From a virus: a DNA stretch of 20,472 nucleotides. The position numbers and the translations under genes are program-made. This document shows, piece by piece, positions 1 to 7,467 of the stretch (the stretch's first letter is position 1; each line of letters begins with the position of its first letter). Under the pieces are notes generated by a model, which searched no databases, was not told where the DNA came from, and worked only from the letters and a program-made list of their open reading frames with translations. The stretch spans positions 1-20,472 of the IMG/VR virus record IMGVR_UViG_3300007609_000113; one strand, 5' to 3'.

Positions 1-40
1 ACTTACTTTTTGCGCGTTTACGGAAAAAACTGAGGAAACA

Positions 41-511
41 ATGAGTCAGAAAAAGCGCAGCGACAAGAATAGCGTCACAGCGGCGCTGGGCGGGTTCAAG
101 GGCGCGATGGAAAGCGTGCCGATCCCGCAAGGCGTTGAATTGCGATCCGATGAAGAATTGATAATCTGGGACCAATTCACGCGCGCGCGCGCGAGGGAAG
201 ATTGGCGGGATATGGACCTGCTTTTGCTGGCCAAAGTTGTGCGCATGGAAGCGGACATTCGCAGCTATCAAACGCAGGTTGAACAGCAAGGTTCAATCGT
301 TGAAAACCAACGCGGCACGCCGATACCTAATCCGCTTTTGAATATCATTGACACGGTAGAGCGTCGGCAGCTTGCGGTGATACGTTCAATGAGCCTGAAC
401 CAGCAGGCCAGCGATCCGCGCACGCTCAATGGCACTGCTAAAAATACCAAGTCTGCTAGGTCTGCGATTGACGATGCTTCGGAGGGCGGGCTGATTGCCC
501 TGCCTAACTGA
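41..511 (+). CDS. terS: Phage terminase small subunit, P27-like
   Basis: Probable DNA-recognition subunit of the packaging motor, 156 aa. It lies directly before the large terminase, the usual terS position. Residues 36-80 form a charged helical region. Residues 84-120 read GSIVENQRGTPIPNPL and then a helix ending in RSMSL, the layout I know from P27-type small terminases (a conserved RGT..NP segment followed by a helix). The C-terminal 35 residues are polar and low in complexity, probably the large-terminase contact tail. The start ATG has GAGG 4 nt upstream (33-36). The stop TGA shares its A with the large-terminase ATG, so the two are translationally coupled. Family assignment is from residue pattern and position only; DNA binding is inferred. 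Confidence 0.8.
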   Translation: MSQKKRSDKNSVTAALGGFKGAMESVPIPQGVELRSDEELIIWDQFTRARAREDWRDMDLLLLAKVVRMEADIRSYQTQVEQQGSIVENQRGTPIPNPLLNIIDTVERRQLAVIRSMSLNQQASDPRTLNGTAKNTKSARSAIDDASEGGLIALPN

Positions 512-2028
512 TGGCAACTCGCGGCGAACAGGTATGCAAGTTTGTGGAGGCTTTCTGCCCCGTGCCGGAGGGCAAGCTGGTCGGTCAGCCTCTGAAGCTG
601 ATGGCGTTTCAACGCAAGTTCATCTTGGATGTTTACGACAACCCCAAGGGCACGAGCCGCGCCTATTTGTCAGTAGGAAGAAAGAACGGCAAGAGCGCTC
701 TTATCGCTGCAATTCTTTTGGCGCACATCGTCGGCCCAGAAGCGCGACAAAACAGCCAGATCATCAGCGGCGCTAGAAGCCGGGAGCAGGCCAGTCTAGT
801 TTTTAAGCTGGCCGAAAAAATGGTCAGGCTATCGCCGCGCCTGTCTCAGCTAATCAAGATCGTTCCTTCGCAGAAGTCTCTGGTCGGGCTGCCCATGAAT
901 GTTGAGTATCGGGCGATCAGCGCGGAGGCTGGAACGGCGCACGGCTTGTCTCCTGTCTTGGCCATCTTGGATGAGGTCGGGCAGGTGCGCGGCCCCACTG
1001 ACAGCTTCATCGAGGCGATTGAAACAGCGCAGGGCGCGCACGACGATCCGCTCTTGATTGCTATTAGTACGCAGGCGGCGACCGATGGTGATCTGTTCAG
1101 TATTTGGCTGGATGACGCCGCCAATGCGAAAGACAAGCGCATCGTGAGCCACGTCTACACCGCGCAGGAAGATTGCGAGGTCATGGACAAGGCTGCTTGG
1201 AAGGCGGCAAACCCGGCGCTGGGTGAGTTTCGCAGCCTGAAGGACATTCAAGATTTTGCTAAGCAGGCGGCGCGTTTGCCTGCCAAAGAGAACAGCTTTC
1301 GCTGGCTTTTCCTGAATCAGCGGATTGAGGCCACAAGCCCGTTTTTGAGCCGTGGCGAGTGGGAGGCCAACAAAGCGTCTCCGCAGATCGAAAGCGGCAT
1401 GACATGTTTCGCGGGATTGGACTTGTCGTCCAGCCGAGACTTGACGGCTTTTGTGATGGTCTTTCCTGACGGCGACAAATACCACGTCGTGCCGCAGTTC
1501 TTCATGCCTTCTGACGGCATTCGAGAGCGCGCCAAAGAGGATAAGGTTCCCTATGACGTGTGGGCCAAGCAGGGCTTCATCACGCTGATTGACGGGCCAG
1601 TGATTGTGCCTGCTGTTGTGGCGCAGCATGTGGCCGAGGCGGCTGAGAACTTTGACTTGCAGCTACTGGCCTATGACCGCTGGCGGATCAATGATTTCAC
1701 CCGCGAACTTGACACAATCGGCGTTCAGCTTCCAATGCAGCCGTTTGGTCAAGGCTTCAAGGACATGGCACCTGCTGTTGACAAGTTGGAGCGGCTGGTA
1801 GTGGACCACAAGCTGGCGCACGGCGACAATCCTGTGCTGAACATGTGCGCGGCCAACGCGATTGCAGAGCGCGATCCAGCGGGCAACAGAAAGCTAAACA
1901 AGGCCAAGTCTATTGGCAGGATTGACGGCTTGGTGGCGCTTGCAATGGCGCTGGGCAGCGAGTCTATGGTGGAGAACGTAGTGGCTTCATCGCCCTGGGA
2001 TGACCCTGCCTTTACGATAAGCGCTTGA
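511..2028 (+). CDS. terL: Phage terminase large subunit (packaging ATPase/nuclease)
   Basis: Motor that pumps DNA into the prohead and cuts the concatemer, 505 aa, typical length. The N-terminal ATPase has a deviant Walker A, GRKNGKS at residues 56-62, and a Walker B AILDE at 151-155 with the catalytic Glu last. The C-terminal RNase H-like nuclease begins at AGLDLSSSRDLTAF (about 301-314, acidic D304), with further acidic candidates D389 in AYDR and D472 in GRIDGL. This is the HK97/Terminase_1-type arrangement. Both the ATPase and nuclease motifs look intact, so the protein is probably active. It starts on the ATG overlapping the terS stop by one base. It is followed by a 36-nt gap and the portal gene. 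Whether packaging is cos or headful cannot be told from this window. Confidence 0.95.
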   Translation: MATRGEQVCKFVEAFCPVPEGKLVGQPLKLMAFQRKFILDVYDNPKGTSRAYLSVGRKNGKSALIAAILLAHIVGPEARQNSQIISGARSREQASLVFKLAEKMVRLSPRLSQLIKIVPSQKSLVGLPMNVEYRAISAEAGTAHGLSPVLAILDEVGQVRGPTDSFIEAIETAQGAHDDPLLIAISTQAATDGDLFSIWLDDAANAKDKRIVSHVYTAQEDCEVMDKAAWKAANPALGEFRSLKDIQDFAKQAARLPAKENSFRWLFLNQRIEATSPFLSRGEWEANKASPQIESGMTCFAGLDLSSSRDLTAFVMVFPDGDKYHVVPQFFMPSDGIRERAKEDKVPYDVWAKQGFITLIDGPVIVPAVVAQHVAEAAENFDLQLLAYDRWRINDFTRELDTIGVQLPMQPFGQGFKDMAPAVDKLERLVVDHKLAHGDNPVLNMCAANAIAERDPAGNRKLNKAKSIGRIDGLVALAMALGSESMVENVVASSPWDDPAFTISA

Positions 2029-2064
2029 TGTGTTAATTTGCCTCAAACATCGAGGACGCTCGTG

Positions 2065-3291
2065 ATGGCATTATTTGACCGCTTCCGCAAAGCAGAGAAG
2101 CGCAATCTGGAAAACCCCAACTCTCCTGTGTCGGCAGAGGACTTTCTGCAAGTCATGGGCTGGGGCGAACTGACTGCGTCCGCTGGCGTTACGGTCAACA
2201 CTGATACCGCGCTTGGCGTTCCTGCGGTCTGGGCTGCGGTCAACTTTCTGAGCGGCACGCTTGCTGGCCTGCCTTTGCACGTCTACCGCAAGACATCCAA
2301 GGGTCGCCAGCGCGCGACTGGTCCGCTTGAAGGCATCCTGCATGACGTGGCGAACGACAGCATGTCGTCTTTTGAGTGGCGCAAGTACATGTTCGACCAG
2401 GTGTTCACTGGCGGACGCTGCGTTACCTACATTGAGCGGTCTGGCAACGGCGCGGTCAAGAACCTTTGGCCGCTAGATCCGCAGTACACCCGCGTTGAGC
2501 ATCGGACGCAGGATAGGCGTCAGGTTCGCGTTTATTTGCACAGGGGCCACACCTACTCTGCGTCTGAGGTGATTGACGTGCCGTTCATGCTGAAATCAAA
2601 CGGCTTGGACGTTCGCGGCCCTATCTCGACCAACCGCGATGCGATTGGAATGGCGATTGCGGCGAGCCGCTACGGGGCCAAAGCATTCCAAAGCGGTGGC
2701 ATCCCGCCTGTTGTGCTGCAAGGCCCGTTCCAGAGCGGCGCTGCGGCTGCACGCGCCTCTGACGACGTGGCCAAGACCACAGCGAAGCTGGCGCGCGAAG
2801 GTCGGCCCGTCATGGCCCTGCCAATGGGCCACGAGATGAAGCAGATCGGGTTTAACCCCGAACAAATGCAGCTTATCGAGTTGCAGCGTTTCAGTATTGA
2901 GCAGATCGCGCGCATCTACAGCCTTCCGCCTGTTTTCTTGCAGGACTTGACGCACGGGACGTTCAGCAACACCGAACAGCAGGACTTGCAGTTCGTTAAG
3001 CACACGCTGAAACGCTGGATCGAGCAGGTTGAGCAAGAAATGAACCTCAAGCTGTTCCCGCGTGGCTCCAAGCAATATGTGGAGTTTAATGTTGACGGCT
3101 TGCTGCGCGGCGACTTCAAGACGCGTATGGATGCGCACGCCACGACGATACAGAACGCAATCCGCACACCTAATGAAGTTCGGACGATTGAGAACATGCC
3201 GCCGGTGGAGGGTGGCGACAGCTTGATGGTTCAGGGCGCGACTGTTCCGATTTCTGCGCAAATGGGGACGCCAAATGCCGACACCGAATGA
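2065..3291 (+). CDS. Phage portal protein, HK97 family
   Basis: Dodecameric ring at the unique capsid vertex through which DNA enters and leaves, 408 aa. Family features are the early GVPAVWAAVNFLSGTLAGLP segment (about residues 51-70) and the late YSLPPVFLQDLTHGTFSN segment followed by EQQ (about 284-305), both strongly characteristic of HK97-type portals. The reading frame is open from a TTG at 2038, but I choose ATG 2065. It has GAGG at 2052-2055, 9 nt upstream, and gives the usual MxLF-type portal N-terminus. A GTG at 2062 is one codon away and cannot be excluded. The 3' end overlaps the protease gene by 17 nt, so the two are probably coupled. Confidence 0.93.
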   Translation: MALFDRFRKAEKRNLENPNSPVSAEDFLQVMGWGELTASAGVTVNTDTALGVPAVWAAVNFLSGTLAGLPLHVYRKTSKGRQRATGPLEGILHDVANDSMSSFEWRKYMFDQVFTGGRCVTYIERSGNGAVKNLWPLDPQYTRVEHRTQDRRQVRVYLHRGHTYSASEVIDVPFMLKSNGLDVRGPISTNRDAIGMAIAASRYGAKAFQSGGIPPVVLQGPFQSGAAAARASDDVAKTTAKLAREGRPVMALPMGHEMKQIGFNPEQMQLIELQRFSIEQIARIYSLPPVFLQDLTHGTFSNTEQQDLQFVKHTLKRWIEQVEQEMNLKLFPRGSKQYVEFNVDGLLRGDFKTRMDAHATTIQNAIRTPNEVRTIENMPPVEGGDSLMVQGATVPISAQMGTPNADTE

Positions 3292-4573
3292 GGCAATGCG
3301 CGAAGAGGCTGAACGTGGCCTTGCTTGGCGTCGTGAGTTCGGGCGCGGCGGTACAGAAGTTGGTATTGCCCGTGCGCGTGACATTTCAAACGGTGAAAAC
3401 CTAAGCATGGAAACCGTGCAGCGGATGGCCAGCTATTTTGCGCGCCACGAGGTGGACAAGGACGCCGAAGGCTTCCGGCCCGGTGAAGATGGCTATCCAA
3501 GCAACGGACGCATAGCTTGGGCGCTTTGGGGCGGTGATGCCGGGCAGTCTTGGGCCAACGCGCAACTAGAACAAGTGGACGATGAACGCAGTTCTGTGGT
3601 ATTGTCGCAACAAATGGAGGCGAACATGCAGTATCGCGCAGAACCAGACGAGCTGAGCGTTGGCGATTATGTCACTTGGGACAGCTCGGGTGGCGAAGTT
3701 TATGGCCAAGTTGAGCGCATTGTGCGTGACGGCGATATTGATGTGCCGGACACTGACTTCACAATCACCGGCACTGAGGACGATCCGGCTGCATTGATCA
3801 TGGTTTATCGTGAGGTCGAGGACGGCTGGGCACCTTCTGGAACCCGTGTCGGCCATAAGTTCAGCACGCTGACAAAGGTTTCGGCTCGTGCTTACGATGA
3901 GGACGGCAAAAAGAAGCGTCACATCAAACGCATTGAAGAAACTGAGACTGAGGTGATTGTTGTGTTTGGCAAGTCTGAAGAATACGAAGAGCCTGAGCTG
4001 GTTGAAGAGCAGGAGCGTGAGTTCCGCCCAACTAAGCGCATCGAAGTTCGCGCTGATGAAGATGGTAGCATTCGCGTTTCTGGGTATGCCGCGGTTTTTG
4101 GCGAGGAGACAAACATCGGCGGCATGTTCCGCGAGGTGATTGAGCGCGGTGCGTTTGCCAGCGCTATCCAGCGTCAGGATGATGTGGTTTTTCTGATTAA
4201 CCACGACGGCCTTCCACTCGCACGTACGCGGTCAGGTACTTTGAATTTGCGCGAGGATGATCGCGGCTTGTTTGTCGAGACCTACCTAGATGCAAGCGAC
4301 CCAGACGTGCGTAGCATTGTTCCCAAGATGAAGCGCGGAGATCTGGACAAAATGTCGTTTGCGTTTGTGCCGACGCGACAGGAATGGGATGACAGTGGCG
4401 AGATGCCACTTCGCAGCATCCGAGATTTGCAGCTTTACGATGTGTCAATCGTGACGACACCTGCGTATGAAGGCACAGAGATCGGCTTGCGTTCTCTTGA
4501 GGCGCACCGTTCCAAGAGAATGAAAACACAAGCGGCTCGCCGCCTTAGAATGAAGGCGAAGCTGCAAGAATAA
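3275..4573 (+). CDS. HK97-type prohead maturation protease with two extra N-terminal domains
   Basis: 432 aa, about twice the length of a simple HK97-type prohead protease. Residues 250-405 are the protease (family S78/U35). They hold GYAAVFGEETNIGG, then LINHD with candidate catalytic His310, and DKMSFAF with candidate Ser361. The protein cleaves the capsid scaffold-like delta domain inside the prohead. Residues 1-95 form a separate module (GRGGTEVGIARARD, RHEVDKDAEGF, GRIAWALWGGDAGQSWA) that I remember as a recurrent add-on in phage structural proteins, function unknown. Residues 122-202 form a small beta-rich, SH3/Tudor-like module (VGDYVTWDSSGG, then HKFSTLTKV). An acidic linker follows at 205-250. 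ATG 3275 lies in the portal overlap with a GGGG-rich stretch upstream. Met118 (ATG 3626) has a much better GGAGG, so a 315-aa product starting there is plausible. It directly precedes the capsid gene. Confidence 0.88.
   Translation: MPTPNEAMREEAERGLAWRREFGRGGTEVGIARARDISNGENLSMETVQRMASYFARHEVDKDAEGFRPGEDGYPSNGRIAWALWGGDAGQSWANAQLEQVDDERSSVVLSQQMEANMQYRAEPDELSVGDYVTWDSSGGEVYGQVERIVRDGDIDVPDTDFTITGTEDDPAALIMVYREVEDGWAPSGTRVGHKFSTLTKVSARAYDEDGKKKRHIKRIEETETEVIVVFGKSEEYEEPELVEEQEREFRPTKRIEVRADEDGSIRVSGYAAVFGEETNIGGMFREVIERGAFASAIQRQDDVVFLINHDGLPLARTRSGTLNLREDDRGLFVETYLDASDPDVRSIVPKMKRGDLDKMSFAFVPTRQEWDDSGEMPLRSIRDLQLYDVSIVTTPAYEGTEIGLRSLEAHRSKRMKTQAARRLRMKAKLQE
3616..3628 (+). promoter_or_regulatory. 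Internal ribosome binding site and in-frame start inside the protease gene
   Basis: GGAGG at 3616-3620 stands 5 nt before an in-frame ATG at 3626, codon 118 of the protease gene. It is as good as the sites serving the capsid gene and better than that of the annotated start at 3275. The position falls exactly at the boundary between the first N-terminal module and the Tudor-like module. It could make a shorter protease lacking the first module, or be the start of most protease molecules. Use in vivo is inferred. Confidence 0.5.
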
Positions 4574-4590
4574 CGGCGGACTCCCGCTGT
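4573..4590 (+). other. RNA hairpin between protease and capsid genes
   Basis: A 7-bp stem (4573-4579 with 4584-4590, one G-U pair) closes a 4-nt loop at 4580-4583. It begins on the last base of the protease stop codon. It is followed by TTTG only, so it is a poor intrinsic terminator. It may be a processing or stability element in the 67-nt capsid leader. The rest of that leader also holds the short palindrome GCCCTTGGGC at 4608-4617. Confidence 0.4.
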
Positions 4591-4627
4591 TTGCCTAAAA
4601 CCAACCCGCCCTTGGGCAAGGCAATTG

Positions 4628-4634
4628 AAAGGAG
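4628..4634 (+). promoter_or_regulatory. Strong ribosome binding site of the capsid gene
   Basis: AAAGGAG lies 6 nt before the capsid ATG at 4641. With the tail-tube site it is one of the two closest matches to the anti-Shine-Dalgarno consensus in the window. This fits the high copy number of the capsid protein. Confidence 0.75.
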
Positions 4635-4640
4635 ACCAGC

Positions 4641-5894
4641 ATGGCTGATCTTAAAACTTTGCGGGAGCAAATGGCGAAAATCGCCACAGAGGCCCGCTCC
4701 AAGCTGTCGGAAGTGACAGACGCAACAGAAGAAACCCGCGCGGCTGAGATCGAGCGCGAGTTCGACGCCATGATGGCAGACCACGACAAGCTGGCTGCCC
4801 GTGCCGATCGCATGGAAAAGGTGGAATCCGCGCTGCGTGCCGGTGAAGGCGTTGACCTTGATCGTCGCCCCAAGTTTGAAGATCGTTCCGCGCCTGCCGT
4901 AGACGATGGCTTCAAAATGGACTACCGCGCTGCTTTCGCTGAGATGATCGCTGCTGGTGGTGAAGGCTACGTTGACCACGAGGTTCGCAGCGTTCTGAAA
5001 GAGTACCGCGTTCAGACTGGCGGCACCACGACTGCTGGCGGCTTTACCGTGCCCACAGAGCTGGCGACCTTCATCGAAAAAGCGATGATTGCGACTGGCC
5101 CGATGTACGGCAACGAGCTGTTCACTGTCATCAACTCCGCCGACGGCCGCACGTTCAACATCCCGACTGTTGACGACACCACTGTTGCGGCTGAGGCCCA
5201 CACAGAAGGCACACAGCCGACTGACGATGGCGGCAAGGATGTAACCTTCGGTCAGAAGTCGCTGGGCGCGTTTGCCTTTGACTCTGAGTGGGTTCGCTGG
5301 TCCGCAGAACTGAACGCAGACAGCATCCTGAACATGGAAAGCCTGCTTGGTGAGTTGCTTGGTGAGCGCCTTGGTCGCATCGCCAACAGCAAGCTGACAA
5401 CCGGCTCCGGTTCCTCGGACGTTGAGGGCATCGTGACCAACTCGGCGGAAGGTAAAGTCGCAGCCGCAACTAACGCTATCACTGCTGACGAGATCATCGA
5501 CCTGATCCACTCTGTTGACCCTGCCTACCGTTCCTCGCCCAACACCGCGATTATGATGGCAGACGCCACCCTGGCCGCTGTGCGTAAGCTCAAGGACGGC
5601 GACGGTAACTACCTGTGGCAGATGGGCAACTATCAGGCTGGCATCCCTCAGAGCCTTCTGGGCTACAACATCGCTGTCAACCAAGCGATGGCCAACGTCG
5701 GTTCCGGTGTTAACTCTAAGGTCATGCTGTTCGGTGACATGTCGAAGTTCTACGTTCGCAAGGTGGGCAATCCTTCGCTCTACGTTGCGCGCGAGCGTTT
5801 CGCGCCTGACTTCGGTATTCTCGGCTACATCCGCTTCGACGGTGTGCTGACTAACACCGCAGCGATCAAGCACCTGGCGCTGGCCGCGGCGTAA
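4641..5894 (+). CDS. Major capsid protein, HK97 fold
   Basis: Shell subunit, 417 aa. Residues 1-70 are a charged, helical coiled-coil region resembling the HK97 delta domain, which acts as an internal scaffold and is removed by the protease. A linker follows, then the shell domain from about residue 90. TGGTTTAGGFTVPTE at 126-140 is the classic entry to the HK97 N-arm and P-domain region (the family pattern is GG.LVP.E). The C-terminus with FAPDFGILGYIRFDG followed by an alanine-rich end is also typical. No separate scaffold gene is seen, consistent with the built-in delta domain. The gene stands alone between two hairpins and has a strong ribosome binding site. The mature N-terminus is not determined here; I would expect it between residues 75 and 95. 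Confidence 0.95.
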   Translation: MADLKTLREQMAKIATEARSKLSEVTDATEETRAAEIEREFDAMMADHDKLAARADRMEKVESALRAGEGVDLDRRPKFEDRSAPAVDDGFKMDYRAAFAEMIAAGGEGYVDHEVRSVLKEYRVQTGGTTTAGGFTVPTELATFIEKAMIATGPMYGNELFTVINSADGRTFNIPTVDDTTVAAEAHTEGTQPTDDGGKDVTFGQKSLGAFAFDSEWVRWSAELNADSILNMESLLGELLGERLGRIANSKLTTGSGSSDVEGIVTNSAEGKVAAATNAITADEIIDLIHSVDPAYRSSPNTAIMMADATLAAVRKLKDGDGNYLWQMGNYQAGIPQSLLGYNIAVNQAMANVGSGVNSKVMLFGDMSKFYVRKVGNPSLYVARERFAPDFGILGYIRFDGVLTNTAAIKHLALAAA

Positions 5895-5902
5895 GTCAAA
5901 AA

Positions 5903-5924
5903 AGAGGGGCTTAACGGCCCCTCT
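5903..5924 (+). terminator. Terminator-like hairpin downstream of the capsid gene
   Basis: A perfect 8-bp GC-rich stem, AGAGGGGC (5903-5910) with GCCCCTCT (5917-5924), closes a 6-nt loop. It is preceded by an A-run and followed by CACCCTATTTT, a short delayed T-tract. It sits 8 nt after the capsid stop. It could be a partial Rho-independent terminator that lowers neck-gene expression relative to capsid, or a 3' stabiliser of capsid mRNA. Some transcription must pass through it, since I see no promoter before the next gene. Confidence 0.65.
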
Positions 5925-5947
5925 CACCCTATTTTGGAGGGCATACA

Positions 5948-6145
5948 ATGCCAAAAGTAAAACTGCTTACTTCGATGGCCGGAATTGATTTTTCCCACAA
6001 CGCTGGCGATGTGATTGACTGCAACGCGGCAGAAGCCCAACGGTTTTTGAAGGCCGGTATTGCTGAGGCTGTGGCGGCTCCCGCTGCCAAGGTTGAGCGC
6101 GCCGTTAAGAAGCCAGTTACGCGAAAAGCGGTCGCTGAGGAATAA
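5948..6145 (+). CDS. Small conserved phage protein, function unknown
   Basis: 65 aa. Residues 1-42 (VKLLTSMAGIDFSHNAGDVI and a following helix with QRFLKAGIAEAV) match a small module I recall often lying between capsid and connector genes in siphophages. It looks like a compact beta-turn-helix fold. Residues 43-65 are an Ala/Lys/Val-rich basic tail (about PAAKVERAVKKPVTRK). The ribosome binding site GGAGG is at 5936-5940, 7 nt before the ATG. It lies just after the capsid terminator-like hairpin and 2 nt before the connector gene. A role in the head or neck is suggested only by position; no enzymatic motif is seen. Confidence 0.7.
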   Translation: MPKVKLLTSMAGIDFSHNAGDVIDCNAAEAQRFLKAGIAEAVAAPAAKVERAVKKPVTRKAVAEE

Positions 6146-6147
6146 AA

Positions 6148-6753
6148 ATGGATCAGCCATTGCAGCCCTTCAACTCATTGCAGCTTGTGACGGCACCAGC
6201 GGTCAAGCCTGTCACCTTGTCTGAGGTGAAGGATCAACTGCGTGTTGAGGGGCCGGACGATGATGTAATTCTGACACGCCTTATCAATGTTGCAGTGGCT
6301 TATACGGACGCAAAGGGCGCTCTTGGTCAGGCAATGATTACGCAGACATGGGCGCAGTGGATTGGCCCTAACCCGACGCAAAGCATTCGACTTCTGCTTG
6401 GCCCGATCCAGTCGGTGACGGCGGTCAAGTATTACGACGTTGACGGCGCATTGCAGACGGACACGCTCAGCAACTATCAGGTGTTTGGCACTGGTTCGGC
6501 AACAACGATTGAGCCTAAATCTGGGCAGAACTGGCCTGTTACTCAAGATCGTCCTGACGCGATCAAGATCGAGTATGTTGTAGGCTACGGCGATGCGACA
6601 ACGGACGTTCCCGACACGATCCGACACGCAATGATGCTGATGGTGGGCCATTGGTATGACAACCGCGAGCAGACGGGTTTTGATGAACTATCGAATATCC
6701 CGTTTGGCTATGAGTCGCTTTTGAACATGCACCGCGAGACTTGGTATGGTTAA
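6148..6753 (+). CDS. Head-tail connector protein, gp6-like (phiE125 gp8 type)
   Basis: 201 aa, probable adaptor ring binding under the portal. VTLSEVKDQLRVEGPDDDVI at about residues 22-41, followed by a helix, is the signature start of the gp6/phiE125 gp8 connector family. The middle carries RLLLGPIQSVTAVKYYD, a further family feature. The C-terminal part (PDTIRHAMMLMVGHWYDNRE) is the typical terminal helix. It starts 2 nt after the previous stop with GAGG at 6137-6140. It overlaps the next adaptor gene by 8 nt. The length of about 200 aa is usual for the longer members of this family. Confidence 0.88.
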   Translation: MDQPLQPFNSLQLVTAPAVKPVTLSEVKDQLRVEGPDDDVILTRLINVAVAYTDAKGALGQAMITQTWAQWIGPNPTQSIRLLLGPIQSVTAVKYYDVDGALQTDTLSNYQVFGTGSATTIEPKSGQNWPVTQDRPDAIKIEYVVGYGDATTDVPDTIRHAMMLMVGHWYDNREQTGFDELSNIPFGYESLLNMHRETWYG

Positions 6754-7084
6754 GGCTGGTCTTTTTCGGGATCGTGTCACGTTTCAGAGGCTCACAGAGG
6801 GCGCTGTTGACGATTACGGCAACGTCTACAGCGGCTGGAATGACCTTGCGTTCCGTTCAGGCGACTTGCGTGAGCAAAAAGGGCGTGAGCGCATTACTGG
6901 GGGCGCTTTGCAGGACAAGGCGCTGGCAACCCTGCGTGTGAGGTCAGACAGCACCACATCGGCAATCACAGCGGCTGACAGAGTTCTTGCGCGTGGCATT
7001 ACTTGGGCGATCAAGGATGTGATGCAGGTTGACGCCAAGGACACTCTGATAGAGTTCGTTCTTGAAAAGGGTGTAGCGTCGTGA
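6746..7084 (+). CDS. Head-tail adaptor / head closure protein (SPP1 gp16-like)
   Basis: 112 aa. It begins with GLFRDRVTFQR, followed by DDYGNVYSGW and then a beta-rich remainder (GITWAIKDVMQVDAKDTLIE). This is the standard layout of the phage head-tail joining family: RVT.QR, then D.YG....W, then a C-terminal I..V...D....I. It is thought to form the stopper ring below the connector. It overlaps the connector gene by 8 nt and its stop overlaps the GTG of the gp10-like gene (GTGA), so the three neck genes are probably coupled. Confidence 0.88.
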   Translation: MVKAGLFRDRVTFQRLTEGAVDDYGNVYSGWNDLAFRSGDLREQKGRERITGGALQDKALATLRVRSDSTTSAITAADRVLARGITWAIKDVMQVDAKDTLIEFVLEKGVAS

Positions 7085-7467
7085 GGATAACAGGCCACAA
7101 AAAGCTTATGAAGCAGATGAAAGACCTGCCAAAGGAGGCGCACAAGGCGCTGGAAAAGTCTGTTGAGCGAACGGTCAATGCTGGCGTCCGCAAGGCGCGT
7201 TCTATTGTGCCTGTGCTGGAAGGTGATCTAAAGGACGGCATCAACGGGAATGTTGAGGTGCGTGAAGGCGAAATCTTTGGCTTCATCAACTTCTATGAAG
7301 GTGATTTTGAAGACGGCTTGGCTGCCAACGCGATCAACTACGGCTGGGGCAACATGGAATATGGCTATCAGTTCCGCCGAGAAGTGAAGGCGATGATTGC
7401 TGATCGGCACAAGCGCACGGTCCAGCGCAACCTTAACAAGGCTATCAAGGATGCGATGAATGGCTGA
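7081..7467 (+). CDS. HK97 gp10-like neck/tail component
   Basis: 128 aa. The N-terminal helix with VNAGVRKARSIVPVLEGDLKDG and the middle stretch FINFYEGDFEDG, then a Tyr/Asn-rich loop (NYGWGNMEYGY), match the HK97 gp10 family (R.R.P..TG.L..SI, then a Y....E.G loop), though the usual TG is LEGD here. Members sit at the head-tail interface and are thought to help tail joining. It starts on GTG within a GTGA overlap, with AAAAGGG at 7065-7071. It overlaps the next gene by 8 nt. The last 25 residues are a basic helix ending in NLNKAIKDAMNG, usual for the family. Confidence 0.82.
   Translation: MRITGHKKLMKQMKDLPKEAHKALEKSVERTVNAGVRKARSIVPVLEGDLKDGINGNVEVREGEIFGFINFYEGDFEDGLAANAINYGWGNMEYGYQFRREVKAMIADRHKRTVQRNLNKAIKDAMNG

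Noticed and set aside
1-40. A cos site or other packaging site before terS.
   Set aside because: Only 40 bases are available and no diagnostic repeats or nick signature can be seen.
850-1629. Long minus-strand open frames over terL, portal (2596-3408) and the repeat gene (18328-19098).
   Set aside because: All lie opposite strong plus-strand genes, show Arg/His/Ser-rich translations typical of shadows, and would be the only minus-strand genes in the window.
2038-2064. TTG start for the portal at 2038.
   Set aside because: ATG 2065 has a well-placed GAGG and gives the normal portal N-terminus; the extra residues look unlike any portal.
4545-5954. A 469-codon open frame on the minus strand covering the whole capsid gene.
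   Set aside because: It mirrors the capsid gene, whose codon bias removes antisense stops. Its translation has no recognisable family, and its ends only run a little past the capsid gene, into the flanking gaps.
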